NCBI GenBank assembly: GCA_947167445.1
Contig: CAMVID010000006.1
Span: 62,001-126,000 of the forward strand
DNA: 64,000 nucleotides
From: G11 sp947167445
GTDB lineage: Bacteria; Bacillota; Clostridia; Lachnospirales; Lachnospiraceae
Reading direction: 5' to 3'
This document shows positions 33,703 through 43,538 of the stretch, piece by piece; the stretch's first letter is position 1; each line of letters starts with the position of its first letter. Under the pieces are notes generated by a model. The model ran no database searches and was not told where the DNA came from. It saw only the letters and a program-made list of their open reading frames with translations. The position numbers and the translations under genes are program-made.

Positions 33703-35656
33703 GGTTGAAAACGAATACGGCGCCGATCAAATCCAGATACTGGAAGGATTGGAAGCTGTAAGAAAACGTCCCGGAATGTACATCGGTACCACTTCAAGCC
33801 GCGGACTTCATCACCTGGTTTACGAGATTGTTGATAACTCGGTAGATGAAGCATTGGCGGGCTTTTGTGATACCATTGATGTTTATTTGAATGCGGATGG
33901 ATCGTGTACTGTAATTGATAACGGTAGAGGAATTCCCATCGGAATTAACCAAAAAGCAGGTATTCCCGCAGTTGAGGTAGTATTTACCATTCTTCATGCC
34001 GGCGGAAAATTCGGCGGTGGAGGATACAAGGTATCCGGTGGACTTCACGGTGTAGGTGCGTCTGTTGTTAACGCGCTCTCCACCTGGCTTGAAGTTGAGA
34101 TTTATCATGAAGGAAGAATTTATAAGCAGCGTTACGAAAGAGGTAAAGCCTGCTATTCTCTTCAGGATGAAGGTCCTTGTGATGAAGATAAAACAGGAAC
34201 AAAGGTAACTTTCCTTCCCGACCCCGAAATTTTCCAGGAAACCACTGTATTTGAGTTTGATATTCTTATGCAGAGACTTAGAGAAATGGCTTTCCTTACA
34301 AAGGGAATCAAAATAAGACTTACAGATTTCCGTAAACCTGAAGATCACAATGATGAGACAGACGGTGAGTGGAAACCCAAAACAAGAGAATTCCATTACG
34401 AAGGCGGTATTAAGGAATTTGTTACTTATCTCAATAAGAGCAAAGAGCCTTTGTATGAAGATGTAATGTATTTTGAAGGTACAAAGAATGGTGTCTATGT
34501 TGAGGTTGCCCTTCAGCATAATCAGTCCTTCAATGAATCAGTTTACAGTTTCGTAAATAATATCAACACTCCCGAAGGCGGTATGCATCTTGTAGGTTTC
34601 AGAAATGCAATAACCAAAACCTTCAACGAGTATGCAAGAAATAATAAGTTACTCAAGGACAAAGAGGAAAACCTTACCGGTGATGATATAAGGGAAGGTC
34701 TTACTGCTATTGTTTCTGTCAAAATTGAAGACCCTCAGTTTGAAGGACAGACCAAGCAGAAGCTTGGTAACTCTGTTGCAAGAGGTGCAGTTGACAGTAT
34801 AGTTTCCGAACAGCTTACATATTATCTTGAACAGAATCCCAAGACAGCCAAGGACATCTGTGAAAAATCCATTCTTGCTCAGAGAGCACGAGAGGCTGCA
34901 AGACACGCAAGAGATCTTGCAAGAAGAAAAAGTCCCCTTGAGGGAATGGCTCTTCCCGGAAAATTGGCAGACTGTTCAGATAAGGATCCCGCAAACTGTG
35001 AGATTTATATAGTCGAGGGAGATTCCGCGGGTGGTTCAGCCAAAACTGCAAGAAGCCGTGCTACCCAGGCCATACTTCCTTTGAGAGGTAAGATTCTTAA
35101 CGTAGAAAAGGCAAGACCTGACAAGATTTACGCAAATGCAGAAATCAGAGCTATGATTACTGCTTTCGGTACAGGTATCCATGAAGATTTTGATATCAGC
35201 AAACTCAGATACAACAAGATTATTATCATGACCGATGCCGATGTCGATGGTGCGCACATCAGTACGCTGCTGTTGACATTCCTCTACAGATTTATGCCTG
35301 AGCTTATTAAACAGGGACATGTATTCCTTGCTCAGCCCCCTCTTTATAAGCTTGAGAAGAATAAAAAAGTCTGGTATGCGTACTCAGATGAAGAGCTTGA
35401 CAGCATCTTAAAGGATGTTGGAAGAGACTCCAGCAACAAGATTCAGCGATACAAAGGTCTTGGTGAGATGGATGCCGAGCAGCTTTGGGAAACCACTATG
35501 GATCCCGAGAGAAGAATTCTGTTGAGAGTTGATATCAACCCTGATACAGAAGCTGAGATGGATCTGGTTTTCACAACTCTTATGGGAGATGAAGTAGAGC
35601 CTCGAAGAGAGTTTATTGAGAACAACGCTAAATTTGTTAAGAACCTTGATATCTAA
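33686..35656 (+). CDS. gyrB: DNA gyrase subunit B
   Basis: 656 residues. GHKL ATPase with EIVDNSVDEALAG, the DNGRGIP loop and GGLHGVGASVVNAL; the TOPRIM domain has EGDSAGGSAK and the metal aspartates in DADVDGAHI; the C-terminus has QRYKGLGEMDAEQLWETTM. With GyrA it introduces negative supercoils. The start ATG 33686 lies inside the recF 3' end with GAGGG upstream. Confidence 0.97.
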   Translation: MSSKNKVENEYGADQIQILEGLEAVRKRPGMYIGTTSSRGLHHLVYEIVDNSVDEALAGFCDTIDVYLNADGSCTVIDNGRGIPIGINQKAGIPAVEVVFTILHAGGKFGGGGYKVSGGLHGVGASVVNALSTWLEVEIYHEGRIYKQRYERGKACYSLQDEGPCDEDKTGTKVTFLPDPEIFQETTVFEFDILMQRLREMAFLTKGIKIRLTDFRKPEDHNDETDGEWKPKTREFHYEGGIKEFVTYLNKSKEPLYEDVMYFEGTKNGVYVEVALQHNQSFNESVYSFVNNINTPEGGMHLVGFRNAITKTFNEYARNNKLLKDKEENLTGDDIREGLTAIVSVKIEDPQFEGQTKQKLGNSVARGAVDSIVSEQLTYYLEQNPKTAKDICEKSILAQRAREAARHARDLARRKSPLEGMALPGKLADCSDKDPANCEIYIVEGDSAGGSAKTARSRATQAILPLRGKILNVEKARPDKIYANAEIRAMITAFGTGIHEDFDISKLRYNKIIIMTDADVDGAHISTLLLTFLYRFMPELIKQGHVFLAQPPLYKLEKNKKVWYAYSDEELDSILKDVGRDSSNKIQRYKGLGEMDAEQLWETTMDPERRILLRVDINPDTEAEMDLVFTTLMGDEVEPRREFIENNAKFVKNLDI

Positions 35657-35690
35657 CTAGAGGTTTCAAAAGAAAGGTATTATATCAAAA

Positions 35691-38207
35691 ATGAGTGATG
35701 AAATTTTTGATGTACAGAAAAATGAATACGACAAGATAAATGCCGTAGACTTAAAGAAGACAATGGAGAACTGTTACATCGATTACGCCATGAGCGTTAT
35801 CGCGGCAAGAGCTCTTCCCGATGTAAGGGACGGACTTAAGCCGGTTCAGCGAAGAGTTCTCTATTCCATGTATGAACTCAATAACTATCCCGACAAGCCT
35901 CACCGTAAATCGGCGCGTATCGTCGGTGATACCATGGGTAAATATCACCCTCACGGTGACAGTTCAATCTACGGTTCATTGGTTAACATGGCTCAGGACT
36001 GGTCTCTGCGTTATCCTTTGGTTGACGGCCATGGAAACTTTGGTTCCATGGATGGTGACGGTGCCGCTGCAATGCGATACACAGAAGCCAGACTTTCAAA
36101 GATTTCCATGGAACTTCTTAATGATATCAACAAAGAGACGGTAGATTTTGTACCTAACTTTGATGATACAGAGAAGGAACCTGTTGTTCTTCCCAGCCGT
36201 TTCCCCAACCTTTTGGTTAACGGTACCACAGGTATTGCCGTTGGTATGGCAACAAACATCCCTACTCACAACCTAAAGGATGTTATTGCTGCTGTAGATA
36301 GAATTATCGATGATAAGATTGAAGGTCAGGAGACCACAATCGATGAAGTTATTGATATTATCAAAGCCCCTGATTTTCCCACAGGTGCGCTGATTCTTGG
36401 TACCAAGGGAGCTGAGGAAGCTTACAGAACAGGAAGAGGTAAAGTAAGGGTACGTGCAGTCACAGATATTGAGACCTTACCTAACGGCAAGACACAGATC
36501 ATTGCCACCGAACTTCCCTATCTTGTTAATAAGGCAACTCTCATTCAGAAGATTGCAGAACTTGTAAAAGATAAAAAGATTGACGGAATCACAGATCTTC
36601 GTGATGAGTCAAACAGAGAAGGTGTCAGAGTCGTAATTGAGTTAAGACGTGATGCCAACGCAAATGTTATTCTTAATCAGCTGTTTAAGCATACGCAGCT
36701 TCAGGATACCTTTGGTATCAATATGCTGGCACTGGTTAACAACGAACCCAAGGTATTAAATCTTCTTGAAGTATTAAAATATTACCTTAAGCACCAGGAA
36801 GATGTAGTTACAAGAAGAACAAAATTCGACCTTGCCAAGGCAGAAGAAAGAGACCATATTTTACAGGGCTTATTAATAGCTCTTGATAATATTGATGAAG
36901 TAATCAAGATTATCAGAAGAAGTGAAAATACACAGGTCGCAAAAGAAGGCTTGATGTCAAGATTCGGTCTTACCGATGCTCAGGCACAGGCTATCGTCGA
37001 CATGCGTCTGCGTGCTCTCACAGGTTTGGAAAGAACCAAGCTTGAAGACGAACATGCAGAATTGGTTAAAAGGATTGCAGAGTTAAAAGCAATTCTTGCT
37101 GATGAAAAGCTTTTACTTGGTGTAATAAAAACAGAAATCACAGAAATCGCCGATAAGTACGGTGATGACAGACGTTCCAAGATTACATATGACGAATATG
37201 ATATCGATATTGAGGATATGATTCCCAGAGAAAATACCGTCATTGCAATGACAAGTCTTGGCTACGTCAAGAGAATGACTGTAGATAACTTTAAGACCCA
37301 GCATCGCGGCGGCCGTGGAATCAAGGGAATGCAGACCATAGAGGATGATTACATTGAAGATCTTCTTATGACCAAGAATCATAACTATGTAATGTTCTTC
37401 ACAACCCAGGGTCGTGTATACAGACTTAAGGCTTATGAAATTCCCGAGGCATCCAGAACTTCCAGAGGAACGGCTATAATTAATCTTCTTCAGCTTAACC
37501 CTGATGAGAAGATTACAGCCATGATTCCTATTGAGGAGTACTCGGAGGACAGAAACCTCTTCATGGTTACCAAGAAGGGTATCGTTAAGAAGACTCCCAT
37601 TACCGAATACAGCAATATCCGAAAGAACGGACTTATTGCCATCGGAATCAGGGAGGATGACGAACTTATTGAGGTTAAGTCCACTACGCCCGAATCCCTT
37701 ATTTACATGGTTACCAGGAAAGGTATGTGTATCTGCTTCAAAGAAACAGATGTAAGAAGTACCGGACGTACAGCCATGGGTGTTATGGGTATTTCACTTA
37801 ACAAAGATGATGAAGTCATCGGAATGCAGCTGGATGAACAGGGCGGAAGCCTCTTCTTCGTAACAGAGAATGGTCGAGGAAAGAGGACCAATCTTTCAGA
37901 GTTCAAGATTCAGAAGCGTGCCGGAAAGGGTGTTAAGTGTTACAACTTAAGCGAGAGCACCGGTGATATTGTGGGTGTTAAAGCTGTTGACGATGAACAT
38001 GAAATCATGATGATTACAACAGAGGGAATAATCATCCAGATTGGAATGAAAGATGTTCGTACCATGGGTAGAATTACTTCGGGTGTAAAGGTTATGAACC
38101 TTGACGGCGAAGTTAAGATTGCAAAGATAGCTAAGGTAAGACAGTCGGAGGGGGATGACGAAGTCGAGACCGAAGATTTTGAAGAAACAGAGAACACAGA
38201 AGAATGA
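35691..38207 (+). CDS. gyrA: DNA gyrase subunit A
   Basis: 838 residues. The catalytic tyrosine lies in AAAMRYTEARLS; the quinolone-resistance region reads YHPHGDSSIYGSLV. The gyrase-specific GyrA box is visible as QHRGGRGIKGM, which supports gyrase and not topoisomerase IV. Acidic C-terminal tail. Its last four bases ATGA also start psuK, so translation of the next gene is coupled. Confidence 0.97.
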   Translation: MSDEIFDVQKNEYDKINAVDLKKTMENCYIDYAMSVIAARALPDVRDGLKPVQRRVLYSMYELNNYPDKPHRKSARIVGDTMGKYHPHGDSSIYGSLVNMAQDWSLRYPLVDGHGNFGSMDGDGAAAMRYTEARLSKISMELLNDINKETVDFVPNFDDTEKEPVVLPSRFPNLLVNGTTGIAVGMATNIPTHNLKDVIAAVDRIIDDKIEGQETTIDEVIDIIKAPDFPTGALILGTKGAEEAYRTGRGKVRVRAVTDIETLPNGKTQIIATELPYLVNKATLIQKIAELVKDKKIDGITDLRDESNREGVRVVIELRRDANANVILNQLFKHTQLQDTFGINMLALVNNEPKVLNLLEVLKYYLKHQEDVVTRRTKFDLAKAEERDHILQGLLIALDNIDEVIKIIRRSENTQVAKEGLMSRFGLTDAQAQAIVDMRLRALTGLERTKLEDEHAELVKRIAELKAILADEKLLLGVIKTEITEIADKYGDDRRSKITYDEYDIDIEDMIPRENTVIAMTSLGYVKRMTVDNFKTQHRGGRGIKGMQTIEDDYIEDLLMTKNHNYVMFFTTQGRVYRLKAYEIPEASRTSRGTAIINLLQLNPDEKITAMIPIEEYSEDRNLFMVTKKGIVKKTPITEYSNIRKNGLIAIGIREDDELIEVKSTTPESLIYMVTRKGMCICFKETDVRSTGRTAMGVMGISLNKDDEVIGMQLDEQGGSLFFVTENGRGKRTNLSEFKIQKRAGKGVKCYNLSESTGDIVGVKAVDDEHEIMMITTEGIIIQIGMKDVRTMGRITSGVKVMNLDGEVKIAKIAKVRQSEGDDEVETEDFEETENTEE

Positions 38208-39139
38208 GCATTAACGAGAAAAATTTTATCACAGTTGTAGGCGCTGTTAACATTGATATCAGTGCCACCCCCAAGAAAAGTTTAAAGATGGCTGACTCCA
38301 ATCCCGGAAGAATGAAGGTTTCTTTCGGGGGAGTCGGAAGAAATATCGCCGAAAACATGAGAAGACTCGGTTCCAACGTAGAGATGATCACCGTTTTCGG
38401 TGATGATTTTTATGGTGACGAGCTTAAGAGAAATATGGCAGATTTAAGAATCGGTACTTCTCTCTCACTTGAGTTAAGAGGCGTCATTACATCAACATAT
38501 CTTTGTATTAATAACAATGACGGAGACATGGCTGTAGCCATAAGTGATATGGATATCTATAATCAGCTGACTCCTGAATATCTCAAAACAAAGATGGCTT
38601 TGATAAATGATAGCAAATATCTTGTTATTGATGCCAATATCACCAAGGAATGTATTGATTATCTTTGTGCGGAAGCCAAGGTTCCCATTATTGCAGAACC
38701 TGTTTCAACTGCCAAGGGAATCAGATTCAAAGACAGTTTGGATAAATTATACTTATTTAAACCGAACCGATATGAACTTGAGCTTTTAAGCGGTGTAACC
38801 GTGGATGATGAAGAGTCTCTTGAAATGGCCACCGAAATATTATTAAGCAAAGGTGTAAAACATTTAGTTGTATCTTTGGGTAAAGATGGTGTATACTATG
38901 CTTTCAAAGATGTGAGAAAGCACTTTGACGCAATGCCCTGCCATGTAGTAAATACTACCGGCTGCGGAGACGCTTTACTCGGAGGTATCACCGCCGGCAT
39001 TGACGCAGGATTAGATATGGAAAGAGCAATTGAGCTTGGACTTAAGGCTGCTGCGTTATGTGCTGAAGATTACTCAGTGGTTAGTTCAAAGCTGTCCGAG
39101 GACTTGCTCGAAGATTCAGAAGGAGGATTATTAAAATGA
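38204..39139 (+). CDS. psuK: PfkB-family kinase, probable pseudouridine kinase
   Basis: 311-residue ribokinase-fold protein. The N-terminus VVGAVNIDISATP and VSFGGVGRNIAENMRRLG are the sugar-binding signature, and NTTGCGDALLGGITAG (about 247-262) holds the catalytic aspartate and anion hole. The assignment to pseudouridine rests on the directly following psuG. It phosphorylates pseudouridine to its 5'-phosphate. It overlaps gyrA by 4 nt and psuG by 4 nt. Confidence 0.88.
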   Translation: MSINEKNFITVVGAVNIDISATPKKSLKMADSNPGRMKVSFGGVGRNIAENMRRLGSNVEMITVFGDDFYGDELKRNMADLRIGTSLSLELRGVITSTYLCINNNDGDMAVAISDMDIYNQLTPEYLKTKMALINDSKYLVIDANITKECIDYLCAEAKVPIIAEPVSTAKGIRFKDSLDKLYLFKPNRYELELLSGVTVDDEESLEMATEILLSKGVKHLVVSLGKDGVYYAFKDVRKHFDAMPCHVVNTTGCGDALLGGITAGIDAGLDMERAIELGLKAAALCAEDYSVVSSKLSEDLLEDSEGGLLK

Positions 39140-40056
39140 ATCTTGAAAAGTACCTTGTAGTATCGGATGAGGTTAAGAAAGCCATCAAGGAAGGAAAACC
39201 TGTTGTGGCTTTGGAGTCCACAATCATTTCTCACGGAATGCCCTATCCGAAGAACGTTGAGACAGCTCTTAACGTTGAAAAGATTGTAAGAGATAACGGA
39301 GCAATACCCGCTACCATCGCAATTATTAAAGGTAAAATCACAGTAGGTATCTCAAAGGATGAAATTGAGTACCTGGGCAAGAAGGGACTTAACGTTCCCA
39401 AGGCAAGCAGAAGAGACCTTCCCGTAATTCTCGCACAGGGAATGGACGGAGCAACAACAGTTGCAACAACCATGATCGCTGCAGCCATGGCCGGAGTTAA
39501 AGTATTCGGTACAGGCGGAATCGGTGGCGTTCACAGAGGAGCGGAAACAACCATGGATATCTCCGCAGATCTTGAGGAGTTGGCAGGAACTCCCGTATGT
39601 GTTGTCTGCGCAGGATGTAAATCCATTCTTGATATAGGTCTTACACTTGAATATCTTGAAACTAAGGGTGTTACAGTAGTTGGATACAAGACAGCAGAAA
39701 TGCCTGCATTCTACACAACCCATTCAGGATTCGGTGTAGACTACAGGTTAGATACACCTAAGGAAATCGCTGAAGCATTCCACGTTAAAGAGGACTGTGG
39801 TTTAAGAGGCGGTATGGTAGTCGGAAATCCCATCCCCGATGAGTATGCAATGGATCCCGATTACATCAATGCAAATATTGACGCAGCTATAAAGGAAGCA
39901 AACGAAAAAGGAATTAAAGGTAAAGAAATTACACCTTTCCTTCTTGATAAGATTCAGAAGCTTACAGGCGGAGCAAGCCTTGAAGCAAACATCAAGCTTG
40001 TTTATAACAACGTTGCTGTTGCAGCTCAGATTGCAAAAGAGTATTCGAACTTATAA
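39136..40056 (+). CDS. psuG: Pseudouridine-5'-phosphate glycosidase
   Basis: 306 residues. It splits pseudouridine 5'-phosphate into uracil and ribose 5-phosphate. Family features are VALESTIISHGMPYPKN at the N-terminus (catalytic region), the metal/phosphate segment GVKVFGTGGIGGVHRGAE (about 117-134), and CAGCKSILDIG. GGAGG precedes its ATG. Together with psuK this is a complete pseudouridine degradation pair. A strong terminator follows. Confidence 0.95.
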   Translation: MNLEKYLVVSDEVKKAIKEGKPVVALESTIISHGMPYPKNVETALNVEKIVRDNGAIPATIAIIKGKITVGISKDEIEYLGKKGLNVPKASRRDLPVILAQGMDGATTVATTMIAAAMAGVKVFGTGGIGGVHRGAETTMDISADLEELAGTPVCVVCAGCKSILDIGLTLEYLETKGVTVVGYKTAEMPAFYTTHSGFGVDYRLDTPKEIAEAFHVKEDCGLRGGMVVGNPIPDEYAMDPDYINANIDAAIKEANEKGIKGKEITPFLLDKIQKLTGGASLEANIKLVYNNVAVAAQIAKEYSNL

Positions 40057-40073
40057 TAAGTATCAGAGATATG

Positions 40074-40102
40074 GGACTCACCGAAAGGTGAGTCCTTTTT
40101 TT
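40074..40102 (+). terminator. Rho-independent terminator after psuG
   Basis: GGACTCACC pairs with GGTGAGTCC around a GAAA tetraloop, followed by seven or more T. A very strong terminator that ends the dnaA-gyrA-psuG stretch. Confidence 0.93.
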
Positions 40103-40160
40103 GATTTTTTCAATAGTATAATATATAATAAGTGTAAACTCTCACTAATTTGGAGGTTTT

Positions 40161-41072
40161 ATGCAATTAAGGGTCGCAATTGTGGGGAAAAGTAAGATAA
40201 TTGTCGGGGATGTCTCTAACCGGGTATATCGGGGAGACTATTTTGTGTGCCCTATTTATTTTGATGAAGCAGATTATGTCTCCAAATTGGAAAGACTGTA
40301 TCCCCACGTAATCATCATCTGCCTGAATGATGAAAATAACGAGGAACTTATTGATTACAACGACCTTCTTCAGTACAGAAAAATAGACGAGGCCGCATTA
40401 ATCGTAATCGGCCATCCCGAAAAGTATGAAAATTTCAAAGACAACACTCTCTTAAATATATCCGAGTTCGTACCAAGACCACTAAGGATCGAAGCTTTAT
40501 TTAATGCTCTTGATAAAATAAAAGACAGTATCTCCGTTGCCGATGAAAAGGTATTTAAGGAAAAAATCAAAGATCTCCAAACCGTAGTTGAAAGGCAGAA
40601 GTTTGAAGCCTATAAACAACAAAGGGCGCTGGCGGCAGCAGCATCAGAGATAAAAAAGGAAAAGGTTATTACTCCAAAGGAGGATTTGCAGGCTCCGAAT
40701 CCAAACAGAGTCAAGAAAACAGTCCTTGTTGTAGATACCGATACCATGGTGCTTTCGGCTTTGAAAGATTTTCTGTCGGGAAAATATACCGTTGTCTGCG
40801 TTCCAAACGCTCCTCTGGCGATGAAATATTTGGAGAAATACAAACCTGACATTATTATCCTGGATTACACTATCAATCTTTACGGAAGAGCTCTTCCCAA
40901 GAATAAGAGAGAAATTGAGGACATTCCAAAGATTGTACTGTGTGCTTCCACGGATAAAGCAGTGATTAAACAGGTTCTTATGGGAATGAAGCCAAGAGGA
41001 TTTATCAAAAAACCCATAGATAAATTTGGATTAATGACGAAGCTGGACGAGATTTTTGACTCAGAGAAATAG
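40161..41072 (+). CDS. Protein with two receiver-like domains
   Basis: 303 residues. The first half (about 1-120) has a receiver-like fold in which the acceptor position reads IIICLND, without the usual LDxxMP pattern; it is probably degenerate. A coiled-coil-like linker (about 125-180) follows. The second half (about 188-303) is a clearer receiver: VLVVDTDTMVLSAL, acceptor aspartate in IIILDYTIN, and the lysine in FIKKPID. There is no output domain. TGGAGG precedes ATG 40161, and a TATAAT lies at 40117-40122. It is followed at 11 nt by an Hpt gene, which suggests a phosphorelay. Confidence 0.78.
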   Translation: MQLRVAIVGKSKIIVGDVSNRVYRGDYFVCPIYFDEADYVSKLERLYPHVIIICLNDENNEELIDYNDLLQYRKIDEAALIVIGHPEKYENFKDNTLLNISEFVPRPLRIEALFNALDKIKDSISVADEKVFKEKIKDLQTVVERQKFEAYKQQRALAAAASEIKKEKVITPKEDLQAPNPNRVKKTVLVVDTDTMVLSALKDFLSGKYTVVCVPNAPLAMKYLEKYKPDIIILDYTINLYGRALPKNKREIEDIPKIVLCASTDKAVIKQVLMGMKPRGFIKKPIDKFGLMTKLDEIFDSEK

Positions 41073-41082
41073 GGAGAAATCT

Positions 41083-41682
41083 ATGGCAAAAAAGAATCCC
41101 GTTACATATGAGGAATTCGACATAAATGTGGGCCTCTCCTATGCAGGAAGCGAGGAACAGTATGTAAAATTTCTTCGAAGATACTTTTCCATGATCCAGG
41201 GGAAAACCAAAAGAATAAAACAGTGCTGCGAAAGAGAAGATATTGAAGAGTATACTATGGAAGTTCATGCACTGAAAAGTAACTCAAGGTTGATAGGAGC
41301 AGTCTCTTTGGCGAATGAAGCCGAATATCTTGAGCAATGCGGTATGTCCGGAAACATTGAGGAAATCAAAAAGAAAACTCCTCAGATGCTTAAGTCTCTC
41401 AAGGCGTTAAAGGAACTCTTCTCCTTTATCATTTCAAAAGATGAGCAGGAAAAGGGAGAACTTAAGATTTCTCCTGAGGAAACTAAGGAAATATATAAAG
41501 AAATAATAGAGGCTTTGGAAGAATTTGACATTGATACCGCAGACTTCCTTTTAGATTCCATTATGAATTATGATCTTTCGGAGGCGCAGTCAGAATACGT
41601 ATTCAGAGCAAAGAAGAAAGTAGTGGATTTTGCCTACGATAAGGCAATGGAGGTTATGAAGATAGCAATCTCAACCCTTTAA
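41083..41682 (+). CDS. Histidine phosphotransfer (Hpt) domain protein
   Basis: 199 residues from ATG 41083 (AGGGAG site; an earlier in-frame ATG at 41056 overlaps the previous gene). The Hpt core is MEVHALKSNSRLIGAVSLANEAEYLEQCG (His at about residue 63), with the histidine and the following K-x-x-S-x-x-x-G pattern of Hpt helices. The second half is helical and acidic with no named domain. No histidine kinase domain is present in it or its neighbours, so the phosphate source must be elsewhere. Confidence 0.82.
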   Translation: MAKKNPVTYEEFDINVGLSYAGSEEQYVKFLRRYFSMIQGKTKRIKQCCEREDIEEYTMEVHALKSNSRLIGAVSLANEAEYLEQCGMSGNIEEIKKKTPQMLKSLKALKELFSFIISKDEQEKGELKISPEETKEIYKEIIEALEEFDIDTADFLLDSIMNYDLSEAQSEYVFRAKKKVVDFAYDKAMEVMKIAISTL

Positions 41683-41689
41683 TAAGAAA

Positions 41690-41721
41690 AGAAAACCAAG
41701 GATTAGCCTTGGTTTTCTTTT
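41690..41721. terminator. Bidirectional terminator between convergent genes
   Basis: AAAACCAAGG pairs with CCTTGGTTTT, with A-runs and T-runs on both sides. It also encodes the last codons of the convergent acyl-CoA ligase gene. Confidence 0.85.
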
Positions 41722-43337
41722 GCTACTAAGAAGTCGGCTCCATACATCTTACGAAGCTTGGGCTTCTCAATTTTACCTGTTGCATTTCTGGGAATGTCGG
41801 CAAAGATAATTTCTTTGGGTCTCTTGTATCTTGCCATGTCCATGCAGAACTCTTCAATTTCTTCTTTGGTGCAGGACATACCCTCTTTTATCTCAATAAT
41901 AGCCGCGGTCTTCTCACCCAGTCTTCTGTCGGGAAGTCCGATAACCGCAACGTCCTTAACCTTATTGTTCTTTCTGATGAAGTCTTCAATCTGGACAGGA
42001 TAAATGTTCTCACCACCGGATACGATAACATCTTTCTTTCTATCAACCAAGAAGATGAAACCATCGGAATCCTTCATAGCCATATCGCCGGTGTAGAGCC
42101 AACCGTCCTTGAGCACCTCTTTGGTTGATTTCTCATCGTTGTAATAGCAGGTCATTACGCCGGGACCTTTGACACAGAGTTCGCCGACACCGTCGCCGGT
42201 AACTTCTTTATCATTTTCATCCACGATCTTGCACTCCCATCTGTAACCGGGAACACCGATGGCACCTACCTTATTTATGTTTTCCATTCCAAGGTGTACA
42301 CAACCGGGACCTGTGGATTCTGAAAGACCATAGTTTGTATCGTACTGATGCTTAGGGAAATATTCTTTCCAGCGCTTGATGAGTGAAGGAGGAACGGGCT
42401 GTGCGCCGATGTGCATTAATCTCCACTGATCAAGTTCGTAATCTTCTAACTTCAAATCGCCTCTGTCAAGGGCATCAAGTATATCCTGTGCCCAGGGAAC
42501 AAGGAGCCATACAATTGTACAATGTTCTTTGGATACAGCCTGCAAGATGGTTTCGGGCTTTGCTCCCTTAAGGAGAACTGCCTTACTTCCTGCCACAAGA
42601 CTGCCCATCCAGTGGAACTTGGCACCGGTGTGATAAAGGGGAGGAATACAAAGGAAGTTATCTTCTCTTCCGGTCTCGTGATGCTTCTGCTCCATTTCTG
42701 CAGCCTGTGTGAGAGACTGATGTTTATGCAAAATGGCTTTGGGGAAACCTGTGGTTCCTGAGGAGAAATAAATAGCGCCAAAATCATCTTCGGTAATCTC
42801 AACCTTAGGAGCTTTACTGGAGCAATCCGCAACCTGCTCTCTATAGCTTTCGGCGAAGCTGGGGCATCCGTCACCAACAAATAAAAGAAGTCGACCCTTG
42901 CTTAATTTCTCGGCATTAGCTTCCATACGTCCGATGAACTCGGGACCAAAAACTATCATGTCTACTTCGGCAAGCTCGGCACAGTAGAGAATCTCATCTG
43001 CGTCATATCTGAAGTTGAAAGGAACAGCAATGGCGCCGCTCTTTAAAATACCGAAATAAATGGGAAGCCACTCAAGGCAGTTGTACATGATAATGGCAAC
43101 CTTATCGCCTTTCTTTATTCCTCTTGCAAGGAGAAGATTGGCAAAACGGTTAGCTTTCTCATCAAAAACCTTCCATGTGATCTCTCTTCTGTAAGCTTCG
43201 AAACCGGTAGGTCTAATAAGGTCATATTCCTTCCAGGTTGTACGTCTGGTATCAGGCTGCTCCGGATTCAGCTCAACAAGAGCAATTTCATCGGGATACA
43301 GTTTGGCATTTCTTTCAAGAAACTCTGTAACAGGCAT
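41703..43337 (-). CDS. AMP-forming acyl-CoA synthetase/ligase
   Basis: 544 residues of the class I adenylate-forming superfamily. It activates a carboxylic acid as acyl-AMP and passes it to CoA. The P-loop is YFSSGTTGFPKAILHKH (about 192-208), A5 motif TNYGLSESTG, A7 WLYTGDMA, A8 DRKKDVIVSGGENIYPVQIE, and the catalytic lysine in NATGKIEKPKLR. The substrate is not readable; medium/long-chain fatty acids or an aromatic acid are all possible. Single gene on the lagging strand. Its promoter must lie in the roughly 200-bp gap to yitT. Confidence 0.88.
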   Translation of the reverse strand: MPVTEFLERNAKLYPDEIALVELNPEQPDTRRTTWKEYDLIRPTGFEAYRREITWKVFDEKANRFANLLLARGIKKGDKVAIIMYNCLEWLPIYFGILKSGAIAVPFNFRYDADEILYCAELAEVDMIVFGPEFIGRMEANAEKLSKGRLLLFVGDGCPSFAESYREQVADCSSKAPKVEITEDDFGAIYFSSGTTGFPKAILHKHQSLTQAAEMEQKHHETGREDNFLCIPPLYHTGAKFHWMGSLVAGSKAVLLKGAKPETILQAVSKEHCTIVWLLVPWAQDILDALDRGDLKLEDYELDQWRLMHIGAQPVPPSLIKRWKEYFPKHQYDTNYGLSESTGPGCVHLGMENINKVGAIGVPGYRWECKIVDENDKEVTGDGVGELCVKGPGVMTCYYNDEKSTKEVLKDGWLYTGDMAMKDSDGFIFLVDRKKDVIVSGGENIYPVQIEDFIRKNNKVKDVAVIGLPDRRLGEKTAAIIEIKEGMSCTKEEIEEFCMDMARYKRPKEIIFADIPRNATGKIEKPKLRKMYGADFLVAKENQG

Positions 43338-43538
43338 GTCAATTCCGTCCTTTTAATAATCAATTTTTTGCGTTAAAGCGATAAACTGTCTTTGTATAAG
43401 TTAACACTTTGACGCGCAAAAGTCAAGGACCTAGCTCTGTATACAATGATACAATCTGACATAAAGTTTCAAAGAAACTAAAAATTGCTGGATTTTTTTT
43501 CGATACAATGTTATTATAGAGCATATGAGAGGGTTATT

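Noticed and set aside
33794..34519. Minus-strand open frame of 241 codons opposite gyrB
   Set aside because: It is an antisense shadow of conserved gyrB domains with no recognisable protein features.
43338..43538. Riboswitch or operator in the gap before yitT
   Set aside because: Only AT-rich DNA and poor promoter-like matches with wrong spacing were found; no conserved RNA fold was recognised.
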